Position numbers and translations under genes: made by a program. 47,563 nt of DNA from Altererythrobacter sp. GTDB lineage: Bacteria; Pseudomonadota; Alphaproteobacteria; Sphingomonadales; Sphingomonadaceae. The notes below the pieces were generated by a model. The model saw only the letters and a program-made list of their open reading frames with translations, ran no database searches and was not told where the DNA came from. The stretch is taken from positions 1-47,563 of the forward strand of contig JALRKY010000028.1 of NCBI GenBank assembly GCA_023260985.1, in the 5' to 3' direction. Positions 1 through 7,150 of the stretch are shown here, piece after piece (within the stretch, counting starts at the first letter, position 1; each line of letters begins with the position of its first letter).

Positions 1-212
1 GGTCAGGTTGCCGCCGCGGGCAACTTGCCAGAAATAATACAGATGATGGTAATTCAACCGGCTCATAGTTCTGTTTTTGTGAACGATATCTAACTTATTA
101 TGTATTTTACTTATATTAAGTCAGTTTGCACAATAGCGCTACTTTTCATTGCTCGGGGTGACAGATGCAAACGTTATTTCATATTTCGGCCTTTAAAGCC
201 GTTTTACTGGCT
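1..212. other. AT-richer segment abutting truncated rpsL
   Basis: This stretch is visibly richer in A and T than the rest of the window and contains no alphaproteobacterial-looking gene. On the plus strand an ATG at 165 opens a reading frame whose first 22 residues look like a Sec signal peptide (basic start, then a run of Leu, Val and Ala). The frame then runs straight into the antisense of rpsL, so it cannot be an intact gene. The expected rpsL 3' end and rpsG are missing here. I infer a breakpoint at about 212-220, caused by an insertion, a rearrangement or a chimeric assembly. Confidence 0.6.
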
Positions 213-557
213 TTAGTCGCTCTGCTTGCGGTCCTTCACACCCTGCGTGTCGAGCACGCCGCGAAGCACGTGATAGCGCACGCCCGGAAGGTCGCGCACA
301 CGGCCGCCGCGGATCAGCACGACGCTGTGTTCCTGCAGGTTGTGGCCTTCGCCGGGGATGTAGGAGATGACTTCGCGCTGGTTGGTCAGGCGCACCTTGG
401 CAACCTTGCGCAGAGCGGAGTTCGGCTTCTTCGGCGTCGTGGTATAGACGCGCGTGCAGACGCCGCGCTTCTGCGGGTTCTGCTCCATCGCAGGGACCTT
501 GCTCTTGGCCTTCTGCGGGGTGCGGCCCTTGCGGACCAGCTGGTTGATCGTCGGCAT
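213..557 (-). CDS. rpsL: 30S ribosomal protein S12, C-terminally truncated
   Basis: S12 sits at the ribosomal decoding centre. The protein starts [12 protein letters not shown] and carries the hallmark blocks [18 protein letters not shown] and [11 protein letters not shown]. The ATG at 557 is chosen because it matches the family start and has an AGAAAGAAG stretch just upstream. The product is 114 residues, whereas S12 is normally about 123-124. It ends KDRKQSD then TAA, so the conserved tail (RSKYG.KRPK in relatives) is absent. The break coincides with a change to AT-richer DNA. Residue 88, lysine in E. coli (GGRVKDLPG), is arginine here; that change gives streptomycin resistance in E. coli. 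The gene is either damaged at a breakpoint or mis-joined in assembly. Confidence 0.9.
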   Translation of the reverse strand: MPTINQLVRKGRTPQKAKSKVPAMEQNPQKRGVCTRVYTTTPKKPNSALRKVAKVRLTNQREVISYIPGEGHNLQEHSVVLIRGGRVRDLPGVRYHVLRGVLDTQGVKDRKQSD

Positions 558-603
558 AGACTTCTTTCTCTTCACCGTGTTGCGGTGTCGTCCATTCTTT
601 CAA

Positions 604-633
604 CCGTTCGTGCTGAGCTTGTCGAAGCACCGT
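604..633. repeat. Short palindromic intergenic repeat, copy 1
   Basis: The segment reads CCGTTCGTGCTGAGCTTGTC followed by GAAGCACCGT. It belongs to the dispersed intergenic repeat type CGTTCGTxCTGAGCxTGTCGAA seen in many sphingomonad and caulobacter genomes. It lies upstream of rpsL and forms an inverted pair with the copy at 659-685. Confidence 0.7.
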
Positions 634-658
634 CTTCCTTGAAAGAAGCAAAGTGCAA

Positions 659-685
659 CCCTTCGACAGGCTCAGGGTGAACGGA
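659..685. repeat. Short palindromic intergenic repeat, copy 2 (inverted)
   Basis: The segment begins CCCTTCGACAGGCTCAGGGT and is the inverse orientation of the repeat at 604-633. The two copies could pair as a long imperfect hairpin across about 25 intervening bases. Confidence 0.7.
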
Positions 686-756
686 GAAGGAAATTCCTTC
701 ACCGTATGTATGGTGACACCTGATGCGATCGGGATGGAGGTTGCTCGTTCACCCGG

Positions 757-790
757 CCCGTTCGTGCTGGGCCTGTCGAAGAACGACGGG
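757..790. repeat. Short palindromic intergenic repeat, copy 3
   Basis: CCCGTTCGTGCTGGGCCTGT followed by CGAAGAACGACGGG is a third copy of the family, in the same orientation as 604-633. Three copies lie within 190 bases of the rpsL upstream region. Confidence 0.65.
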
Positions 791-887
791 CTGCGCACGC
801 GGCGGCATGAACAAGCTGAAACGCTCCACCCAAAAGCCACTGGCCACCGGGTTACTTTGACGGCTGCCCCTCTCCCCGCTCATCCGT

Positions 888-908
888 CATCCTGAACTTG
901 GTTCAGGA
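888..908. repeat. Second-type hairpin repeat
   Basis: CATCCTGAACTTGGTTCAGG contains a perfect short inverted repeat (CCTGAAC/GTTCAGG) and resembles another dispersed intergenic hairpin family of alphaproteobacteria. No gene is evident between 576 and about 1025 apart from these repeats. Confidence 0.5.
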
Positions 909-1024
909 GAACAAACCACTGGGAGCCAATAGAAAAGAGCCACGCCGCAACAGCGACTGGCCCCCGGGACATGACCGGCAATGTTCAGCTCTATTGACCT
1001 TGCGAGGCCAAAGGCCCCGTTCGG

Positions 1025-1375
1025 TTGGCGCGCCCTTATGTTGGATTCGCCCAAAGGTCAAGGATCGCGTGGCCCGGCCGCGCGATCCCCTGCCCCTCAA
1101 TCCCGCCGGTCGCGCTTTTCCTGCCCGCGCGGTACGGCCCGCAGCAGGAAAAGCCATCCGAGGCGCTCTATGCCGAGCTGGAGGCACGCGCGCTAGGCGT
1201 GGCGCGCGAGCTGGTGCAGCGCGAACGCGACCAGCAGGTGGCGGATTTGCTCCCGCTGCTCGACCACATGGTGAAGAACCGGGTGGAAGGCCGCGCCTAT
1301 ATCACCGGGGTGGATGTGACCAAGACCATCGCCGAAAATGCGGAGATGATGAGGAAGAGAAAGCTCTCTGGTTAG
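1025..1375 (+). CDS. Hypothetical protein, possibly a gene remnant
   Basis: I do not recognise this gene. The 116-residue frame looks non-coding at first (Pro- and Arg-rich). From about residue 38 it looks like a genuine soluble helical protein, with SEALYAELEARAL, then QRERDQQVADLL, and a charged end AENAEMMRKRK. The C-terminal two thirds may therefore be the tail of a gene whose 5' part is lost. No convincing ribosome-binding site precedes the ATG at 1025. It lies in a repeat-rich gap between rpsL and the copper locus. Confidence 0.35.
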   Translation: MARPYVGFAQRSRIAWPGRAIPCPSIPPVALFLPARYGPQQEKPSEALYAELEARALGVARELVQRERDQQVADLLPLLDHMVKNRVEGRAYITGVDVTKTIAENAEMMRKRKLSG

Positions 1376-1378
1376 AGC

Positions 1379-1478
1379 CAATTCGGCGCGTAGCGCCGCA
1401 AGGGCGACCGCCCGCCCGGAGGGCTTTGCCCGGAGGATAGCCAAGTGAGCGGAGGCGAACGCCGGCGCTTGAGGCCAA
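1379..1478. repeat. GC-rich imperfect palindromic intergenic repeat
   Basis: This stretch contains nested short inverted repeats (GGGCGACCGCCC and CCGGAGGGCTTTGCCCGG) and ends in a GCGGAGGCGAACGCCGGCGC block. It resembles the palindromic elements often found 3' of genes in this group. A related GC-rich block lies at 14036-14075. Confidence 0.4.
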
Positions 1479-2468
1479 TCAAAACCAACCCCTGACGCCT
1501 AGGAGGAATTTCCAGCCGGTGGGGTCATCGCCCGCGGCGCGCGCGATATCCGCCGTCTCGCCCAGCTTCGCTTCATATTCCACGCCGACATAGGGCGCGA
1601 ATTCGCGCACGATCTCATAGCGCAGGCGCAGGCCGGGTTCGATCTTGGTCAGCCCCGCGCCGATCCCGCGTTCGGGGATGTCCTGGGCCGAGGCTTCCAG
1701 CTCGACCCGCGGCTGCAGGATCAGGCTTTGCGTGATCTTCTGGTCGTATTCGCCCTTGAACCGCGCGCTAAGGTCGCCCCGGTCGCTCAGGAAGGCCGCG
1801 GCGTCGACGTGGAACATGTAGGGGGCAAGCCCCTGTATGCCGAGCGCGAGGTGGCTGCGCGTTTCGGGCTCGATATCCAGCCGCGCGCCCGCCTGTAGGT
1901 CGAAGAAGGGGCCGATCGCGTGGCTCCACAGCGCCTGCACTTCGGCACCCTCGACGCTGCCGCCGATCTCGCCCTCCCCTTCGGTCTTGAGCACGAATTT
2001 GTCGATGTCGCCGCCGTACCAGGCCTGCGCGTCCCACAGCCAGCCGTCCTCGCCGCCCTCTGCCGGGATGCGCGCCTCCAGCCGTTCGACCAGCACCATG
2101 CCGGTGGTCATTTCGCCGTGCATGCGGCGGTTTTCCTCGCGGGCGGCGGCCATCGCGTCGGCGCCCCAGATCGCATCGGCAGCGTGGAGCGGGCCTTCGA
2201 GCGCACGCGCGGGCGCGGCGCCGGGCGCTGACTTGTCCACCATCGGCATTGTGTGCTGCGAATGGTCCATCGCGCCATGATTGGCGTGATCGTCCTTCGG
2301 CGGGCATTGCTCGGGCGGCAAATGGCCCATCGCGCAATGATCCATCGGAGCTGGCGTTGGCGTGGGAGCGGGCGCCTGCTGGTGCGCAGAGTGGTCATGC
2401 GCCGCATGGTCCTGCGCCATGGCGGGGGTCGCTAGCATTGCAACGCCAGCGAGAAGGAGCGCGCGCAT
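1479..2468 (-). CDS. copB: Copper resistance protein CopB, outer-membrane
   Basis: CopB/PcoB proteins are outer-membrane beta-barrels that help move or sequester periplasmic copper. The 329-residue product has a cleavable Sec signal (residues 1-18, ending AMA). A His/Met-rich metal-binding stretch follows (about 20-75, with DHAAHDHSAH and MDHSQHTMPM). The barrel domain begins near GADAMAAAREENRRMHGE, contains WDAQAWYGGD, and ends with the aromatic C-terminus RGWF typical of barrel proteins. Its ATG overlaps the copA stop by one base (TGATG), so the two genes are almost certainly translationally coupled. Confidence 0.93.
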   Translation of the reverse strand: MRALLLAGVAMLATPAMAQDHAAHDHSAHQQAPAPTPTPAPMDHCAMGHLPPEQCPPKDDHANHGAMDHSQHTMPMVDKSAPGAAPARALEGPLHAADAIWGADAMAAAREENRRMHGEMTTGMVLVERLEARIPAEGGEDGWLWDAQAWYGGDIDKFVLKTEGEGEIGGSVEGAEVQALWSHAIGPFFDLQAGARLDIEPETRSHLALGIQGLAPYMFHVDAAAFLSDRGDLSARFKGEYDQKITQSLILQPRVELEASAQDIPERGIGAGLTKIEPGLRLRYEIVREFAPYVGVEYEAKLGETADIARAAGDDPTGWKFLLGVRGWF

Positions 2469-4189
2469 CAGTGGTGCCCCCCGTGCGGGAAGGGCCGCAC
2501 CGTCACCACCTGCATCATCCCGGCGTGCATGTGATAGAGCAAATGGCAGTGGAACGCCCAGTCTCCCGGCTCATTGGCCGTGAGGTCGAAGGTCGCGGTT
2601 CCGCCCGGTTGCACCACCACGGTATGCTTCAACGGCTGGTGCATGTGGTCCGCGCCATTGACCAGTTCGAAGAAATGGCCGTGCAGATGGATCGGATGCG
2701 CCATCATGGTGTCGTTGACCAGCTTCACCCGCACCCGCTCGTCATATCCGAAGCGGATCGGATTGTCGGTGACGGCGGAGAAGGCCTTGCCGTCAAACGA
2801 CCACATGTAGCGTTCCATATTGCCGGTGAGATGGATCTCCATCTCCCGCTCGACCATGCGGTGCGGGTTCATCCGCTTCGCCTTGAGATCGGTGTAGCGC
2901 AGCACGCGGTGCTTGACCTTGTCGAGCCCGAGGCCGGGGAAATCCATCCGGTCGACCGGCATCGGCGCAATCATGTCCACCCCCGGGCCGACTTCCACGT
3001 CATCTGGCACCAGGCTCTTGTCGCGCATCGAGTGGTCCATGCCCCCCATGTCGCTCATGCCGCCATGCCCGCCCCCATGCGCGGAATGGTCCATCCCGCC
3101 CATGCCCATGTCGGCCATGGTCAGCGTCGGCACTTCGCGCAGCGGCGGCGGAGTGGCGATATGGCCCGGGTGCGAGGTCAGGCTGGCAACGCCCATGCCG
3201 CTGCGGTCCATCGCTTCGGCCACCAGCGCGTGGCTGCCGTCGGGCGGGGTCACGATCACGTCGTAGGTTTCGGCCACCCCGATCTGGAATTCGTCCACCA
3301 CCACATCGGCCACATCGATCCCGTCCGCCGCGATCACCGTCATCGGCACGCCGGGAATGCGCACGTTGAAGAATGTCATTGCGCTGCCATTGATCACGCG
3401 CAGCCGCACCCGCTCGCCGGGCTTGAACGCCAGCTGGAGGTTGTCCGCCGGGCCGTGGCCGTTGATCAGGAACGTATAGGCCATGCCGGTCACGTCGGAG
3501 ATGTCGCGCGGGTTCATCCGCATCTTGCCCCACATGCGGCGATCCGCCCCGCTCATCTCGCCATCGCTGGCGGTCTGCATCTGGCGGTTGAAGTAATGCT
3601 CGCCGACCTTGAGCTTGCGCATGATCTCGTGCGGATGCATCGGCGTGAATTCGCTCAGCAGCACCACATAGTCGCGGTCATAGCGCGGATCGGGCTCAGC
3701 GCTTTCGATCACGATCGGCCCATACAGCCCGGCCTGCTCCTGCAGGCCCGAATGGCTGTGCCACCAATAGGTGCCGTTCTGGCGGATCGGGAATTCGTAA
3801 GTGAAGGTTTCTCCCGGCTTGATACCGGGGAAGCTGACACCCGGAACCCCGTCGAACTGGAAAGGCAGAAGCAGCCCGTGCCAGTGGATCGAGGAATCCT
3901 CGGCAAGGTTGTTGGTCACGTGCAGGCGGACGTTCTGGCCTTCCTTCAGTCGGATCAGCGGCCCCGGCACCGTGCCGTTTACGGCATGGGCATGTCCCAC
4001 GCGTCCGCCGGTCATGAAGTGGTGGTCGCCGATCGCGAGTTGGATATCCTTGCCCGACAACTCGCCGAAGCCCCGCCGCGCATGCGGCAGCGATGCGCCC
4101 TTGGCCCAGGCGGGCACGGGAAGCCAGGCAGCGGCGGCCAGGCCGACGGTGCTGGTGATCAGGCGGCGGCGGGAAACAGCAATAGACAT
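2468..4189 (-). CDS. copA: Periplasmic multicopper oxidase CopA
   Basis: CopA/PcoA is a periplasmic multicopper oxidase involved in copper tolerance. The 573-residue protein has a twin-arginine signal (SRRRLITS near residue 6, cleavage around AWA at about 29). All four copper-binding blocks are visible: HWHG, WWHSHSG, HPIHLHGHFFE (about 498) and HCHLLYHMHAGMM (about 547). A Met/His-rich insert (GMGGMDHSAHGGGHGGMSDM) precedes the last cupredoxin domain, as in other CopA proteins. It is divergent from csoR across a CsoR-type operator and forms an operon with copB. Confidence 0.96.
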   Translation of the reverse strand: MSIAVSRRRLITSTVGLAAAAWLPVPAWAKGASLPHARRGFGELSGKDIQLAIGDHHFMTGGRVGHAHAVNGTVPGPLIRLKEGQNVRLHVTNNLAEDSSIHWHGLLLPFQFDGVPGVSFPGIKPGETFTYEFPIRQNGTYWWHSHSGLQEQAGLYGPIVIESAEPDPRYDRDYVVLLSEFTPMHPHEIMRKLKVGEHYFNRQMQTASDGEMSGADRRMWGKMRMNPRDISDVTGMAYTFLINGHGPADNLQLAFKPGERVRLRVINGSAMTFFNVRIPGVPMTVIAADGIDVADVVVDEFQIGVAETYDVIVTPPDGSHALVAEAMDRSGMGVASLTSHPGHIATPPPLREVPTLTMADMGMGGMDHSAHGGGHGGMSDMGGMDHSMRDKSLVPDDVEVGPGVDMIAPMPVDRMDFPGLGLDKVKHRVLRYTDLKAKRMNPHRMVEREMEIHLTGNMERYMWSFDGKAFSAVTDNPIRFGYDERVRVKLVNDTMMAHPIHLHGHFFELVNGADHMHQPLKHTVVVQPGGTATFDLTANEPGDWAFHCHLLYHMHAGMMQVVTVRPFPHGGHH

Positions 4190-4233
4190 ACAGGGCGTTA
4201 CAACTTGTAGACTCGTAGATCGGTTCCCGCTAT

Positions 4234-4250
4234 ATACCCCCGTAGGGTAT
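4234..4250. promoter_or_regulatory. CsoR-type copper operator between copA and csoR
   Basis: ATACCCCCGTAGGGTAT is a near-perfect dyad matching known CsoR operators (TACCCC-N-GGGTA type). It lies between the divergent copA (start 4189) and csoR (start 4270). TATATA at 4231-4236, which could serve as a -10 element, overlaps its left arm. Binding here would be expected to repress both directions until Cu(I) binds CsoR. Confidence 0.75.
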
Positions 4251-4269
4251 TTGAAAAGGGACTATTTTG

Positions 4270-4542
4270 ATGTCGACTCAAACCACCGCCAAACTCAACC
4301 GGCTCAATCGCATAGCCGGCCAAGTGCGCGGCGTGGCGAAGATGGTCGAGGAAGACCGCTATTGCATCGATATCCTGTACCAGATCCAGGCAATCAGGTC
4401 CGCCCTCGCCAGGGTCGAAAGCCAGATCCTGAAGGATCATGCTGCCTGCTGCGTGGCCGAGGCGATCGCATCGGGCGACGTTCAGGAACAACGCGCCAAG
4501 TTCGAAGAGCTGGTCGATTTGATGGAGCGCGCGCGCGGCTGA
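4270..4542 (+). CDS. csoR: Copper-sensing repressor, CsoR family
   Basis: This is a small all-helical DNA-binding repressor of the CsoR/FrmR family that releases DNA on Cu(I) binding. The 90-residue protein keeps the family start (KLNRLNRIAGQVRG). It has the copper ligands Cys32, His57 and Cys61 with exactly the CsoR spacing (25 and 4 residues). This distinguishes it from formaldehyde-sensing FrmR relatives. The ATG at 4270 is preferred over the TTG at 4267 because AAAAGGGA ends 8 bases upstream. It is divergent from copAB and so probably regulates them. Confidence 0.93.
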   Translation: MSTQTTAKLNRLNRIAGQVRGVAKMVEEDRYCIDILYQIQAIRSALARVESQILKDHAACCVAEAIASGDVQEQRAKFEELVDLMERARG

Positions 4543-4609
4543 TATATTGCCGATGCTGTCGGCATTCCGCAAATATTCACCTTTCTACGACCGAACGCGC
4601 CCGGTCGGA

Positions 4610-4877
4610 TTAACCCTCGCCTTGCGCAACCTGCGCCTTCTCCGGCACTCCGGCCATTTCCTGCACGACAGCCATCCTGCCGGTTTCTACCTGATCCACG
4701 CCATCGGCCTTGCCCTCGCGGTAGACCTGTTCCGTGTAGCGTTGGCCGGCCATGACGACGACCTCGTCGAGCGCCGCCGACCCATTCGCCTATGGCTGCA
4801 GATCCTCGTCGCGGCGCAATCGGGCGCAGGATGAAACGCTCGCTCTCGAGCGTCGGGGTAGCAAGTCTTGTTGTCAT
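4610..4877 (-). pseudogene. GNAT acetyltransferase fragment, frameshifted
   Basis: The start MTTRLATPTLESERFILRPI is a typical GNAT N-terminus. After about 25 residues the frame is lost; restoring one base gives APRDEDLQP, then an in-frame TAG. Open, coding-like sequence of the same frame then runs from ANGSAALDEVVVMAGQRY to a TAA at 4610. That second part does not look like GNAT and may belong to another gene. The ATG overlaps the stop of the upstream LysR gene (TAATG), so the intact ancestor was probably translationally coupled to it. Confidence 0.6.
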
Positions 4878-5665
4878 TATGCGGTCAGGTGCGCGACAAG
4901 CGCCTTTACTTTCTTCTGGCGCCACTGCGGCAGAGGCGCGAGGAGCCAATAGCCACGTCGCGTTTCTTCCGGACCTTCGAGAATTTCGAGCTTGCCTGCA
5001 CTTATCGCTTCCTCAACCAACGGCAATGGCAGTTCGGCCTTGCCCAGCCCGGCAATCGCCGAACTCAGCGCCTGGCCCGGATTGCCCGTCGTCACGCAGG
5101 ATTTGGCATTGTCGGGCAGGCTCGATCCGGGCCAGCTGATCCAGCTATCCTGCCCGCCAGGCGCGGCCACGACAACGCGCTGCGCCGCAGCCAGTTCAAC
5201 GCCCTCGAGTTCGCCCGGCCCGTCGATGAGCCGCACTGCAAGGTCGAGGTTCGCTTCGGTGAAGTCGGCATTCTCGTCAGCCACGATGTGGTACTGAATG
5301 TCGGGATTGGCCGCCTTGAAGCTTGCCAGCCGCGCGCCGAGCCATTGCGCGTAGAACTCGCGCGGCACGGCGATGGTATAGCGGTCCGAGGCCTGCCCGG
5401 CCTGCATCGCCTGCACGCTTTCCTCGAACTTGAGGAAACCTTCGCGCAGCGTATCAAGCCCCGCGCAGCCTTCCTCGGTCAGTTCGAGCCCCTTGCTGGT
5501 GCGGCGGAACAGCACGACGCCCAAGTGATCCTCAAGCGCGCGGATCTGCTGCCCGACCGCCGCTGGCGTCACCGCCAGCTCGTCCGCGGCGCGCGTGAAG
5601 GAAAGGTGCCGCGCGGCGGCATCGTAAACGCGTAAGGCGTTGAGAGGCAGGAGGGTCCGCTTCAT
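4877..5665 (-). CDS. LysR-family transcriptional regulator, GcvA-like
   Basis: The 262-residue protein has an N-terminal winged HTH (residues about 5-64). It contains FTRAADELAVTPAAVGQQIR and the LysR block LFRRTSKGLELTEEG. A shortened substrate-binding domain follows; typical family members are about 300 residues. The HTH resembles the GcvA/AmpR subgroup. Target genes are unknown. The next gene in the same direction is only an acetyltransferase remnant, so its original partner may be lost. Confidence 0.87.
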   Translation of the reverse strand: MKRTLLPLNALRVYDAAARHLSFTRAADELAVTPAAVGQQIRALEDHLGVVLFRRTSKGLELTEEGCAGLDTLREGFLKFEESVQAMQAGQASDRYTIAVPREFYAQWLGARLASFKAANPDIQYHIVADENADFTEANLDLAVRLIDGPGELEGVELAAAQRVVVAAPGGQDSWISWPGSSLPDNAKSCVTTGNPGQALSSAIAGLGKAELPLPLVEEAISAGKLEILEGPEETRRGYWLLAPLPQWRQKKVKALVAHLTA

Positions 5666-5698
5666 GGAACACGGAAATTAGGCGCAGAGACCCCCGCG

Positions 5699-5714
5699 CT
5701 CAAGTAGCGAAGCG
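5699..5714. repeat. 16-base intergenic repeat, copy A
   Basis: CTCAAGTAGCGAAGCG occurs here, between the LysR start and the apaG stop. It occurs identically at 45528-45543. Both copies are intergenic and close to gene ends. Confidence 0.5.
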
Positions 5715-5729
5715 TAAAAACAAAAAGGA

Positions 5730-6128
5730 TTAGTTCGCCGTGGCGGGCGCCGCCAAGGGGAAGAAGGGGATGCGCACTTCCAGCGGCGTGCCGTCATCGC
5801 ACACGAAAGTGTAGAAGCCTTCCATCGAGCCATGCGGGGTCGCCAGCGGGCATCCCGAGACATAGTCGTGGCTTTCCCCGGGGCGCAGCACCGGCTGTTC
5901 GCCCACTACGCCTTCGCCGTCGACATGATTGACCATGCAGCGCCCGTCGGTGATCCGCCAATGGCGGGTGCGAAGCTGCAAAGTCTCGTGGCTGCCGTTC
6001 TCGATACGGATATGGTAGACCCAGAACCACTTGCCCACATCTGGCTGCGATTGTTCGGGCAGGAAGTTGACCGCGACCCGCACGGTAACCCCTTCGGTGG
6101 TGGCAGCGTGTTGGAACAGCTCTTTCAT
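5730..6128 (-). CDS. apaG: ApaG protein
   Basis: ApaG is a small immunoglobulin-like cytoplasmic protein linked genetically to Co2+/Mg2+ handling and diadenosine tetraphosphate metabolism; its biochemical role is unsettled. The 132-residue length and the blocks VGKWFWVYHIRIEN, LQLRTRHWRITDG, VVGEQPVLRPGE and HGSMEGFYTF are diagnostic. It is transcribed leftwards and stands apart from its neighbours. Confidence 0.95.
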   Translation of the reverse strand: MKELFQHAATTEGVTVRVAVNFLPEQSQPDVGKWFWVYHIRIENGSHETLQLRTRHWRITDGRCMVNHVDGEGVVGEQPVLRPGESHDYVSGCPLATPHGSMEGFYTFVCDDGTPLEVRIPFFPLAAPATAN

Positions 6129-6205
6129 GACAGGCTAAAGTTAGCGATTGGATCGCGCACGACAAGATGCCGGGCGCGGTAATCCACCTCCTTCGTATGC
6201 CGGCC

Positions 6206-6367
6206 GAGCTTGGGATTACCGCGCAATGGTGTTAAACTAAAGCATTCCGAAAACCTGGCGCAAGCCGAGCGGAAGCTCGGCAACAGGCTTGAGACGAAAG
6301 CGGCAGAGGCAGCGCAGGCCAAATCCTCGGCAGGCAATGGCGGCTGGCTGAGGATGGACCGGCTCTA
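6206..6367 (+). CDS. Possible small Ala/Glu-rich protein, unrecognised
   Basis: A plus-strand frame in the gap between apaG and the isomerase gene reads KHSENLAQAERKLGNR and continues as an Ala/Glu/Lys-rich helix, ending NGGWLRMDRL at a TAG (6365-6367). It has coding-like composition but no ATG; the only plausible start is a TTG near 6206-6212 with no clear ribosome-binding site. It may be the tail of a decayed gene. The exact start is uncertain. Confidence 0.25.
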
Positions 6368-6372
6368 GCCTT

Positions 6373-6975
6373 TCAGCGCGCCAGCGCTTCTTCGATCTGC
6401 GCCAGCCGCTCCTTGCCGAAGAACATCTCGTCGCCCACGAACATGGTGGGAATGCCGAAGGTGCCGCGATCAACCGCCTTTTGGGTATTGTCGATAAGGC
6501 CTTGCTTCAGCTCGTCGCTCTGCTCCCGTTCGAACAGGTCGCGCGCGTCGAAACCGGCTGCGGTCACCGCCGCGGCGACCGCTTCGGGATCGCTTACGTC
6601 GAGATCCTGCTCCCAGATCGGCGGCAGCATCGCTTCGACGAATTGCACCCCGAGCCCGTCCTGGTCCACCGCAAAGAGCATCCGTTGCAGCACGACCGAA
6701 TTGAACGGAAATTTCGAGTTCATGCGGAACCTGTCCAGGCCGTGCTTGGCGATGAAGCGCCGCATCTCCAGCATCGCATAGGCGTTCTTGCCCTTCACCT
6801 CCGCGTCGCGGATCATCGGCGGGGCATTGCCGGTGAGCTTGTGCATTCCGCCGAGGAATACCGGCAAGACATCAAGCTCCGCGTCCAGTTCGCGCAACAA
6901 GTCGCGCAGCGGCCACCACACCAGATAGGCATTGGGGCTAACGAAATCGAAGATCAGTTCGACGCGTCTGGACAT
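6373..6975 (-). CDS. 2-hydroxychromene-2-carboxylate isomerase family protein
   Basis: This is a DsbA-fold, kappa-class GST-like protein of the HCCA isomerase family. Characterised members isomerise 2-hydroxychromene-2-carboxylate in naphthalene breakdown, or act as glutathione-dependent isomerases. The start MSRRVELIFDFVSPNAYLVW is the family N-terminus. FGIPTMFVGDEMFFGKERL near the end is the thioredoxin-fold cis-Pro region. The ATG at 6975 is chosen over upstream ones because GGAGAG precedes it. The product is 200 residues, normal for the family. No aromatic degradation genes are nearby, so the substrate is unknown. Confidence 0.88.
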   Translation of the reverse strand: MSRRVELIFDFVSPNAYLVWWPLRDLLRELDAELDVLPVFLGGMHKLTGNAPPMIRDAEVKGKNAYAMLEMRRFIAKHGLDRFRMNSKFPFNSVVLQRMLFAVDQDGLGVQFVEAMLPPIWEQDLDVSDPEAVAAAVTAAGFDARDLFEREQSDELKQGLIDNTQKAVDRGTFGIPTMFVGDEMFFGKERLAQIEEALAR

Positions 6976-7150
6976 GGCCGGACACTCTCCTTCAGCGATG
7001 ACTAAGATTCGCACGATCATGATGGCGAGAGCAAGCGGGCCTTTCCTGCCCGCCACGGTTAATTTCGCATAAACTCTAGATGGTGGACAAATCTTAGTCC
7101 GCTGAAGGGCATGTGCGGCATGGACTGAAAACCGTCAGGGGACAGGTGCG

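Noticed and set aside
2249-4210. A 653-codon plus-strand open frame opposite copA
   Set aside because: It is a mirror of copA codon bias: His/Arg-rich low-complexity translation with no domains. copA on the other strand has all copper motifs.
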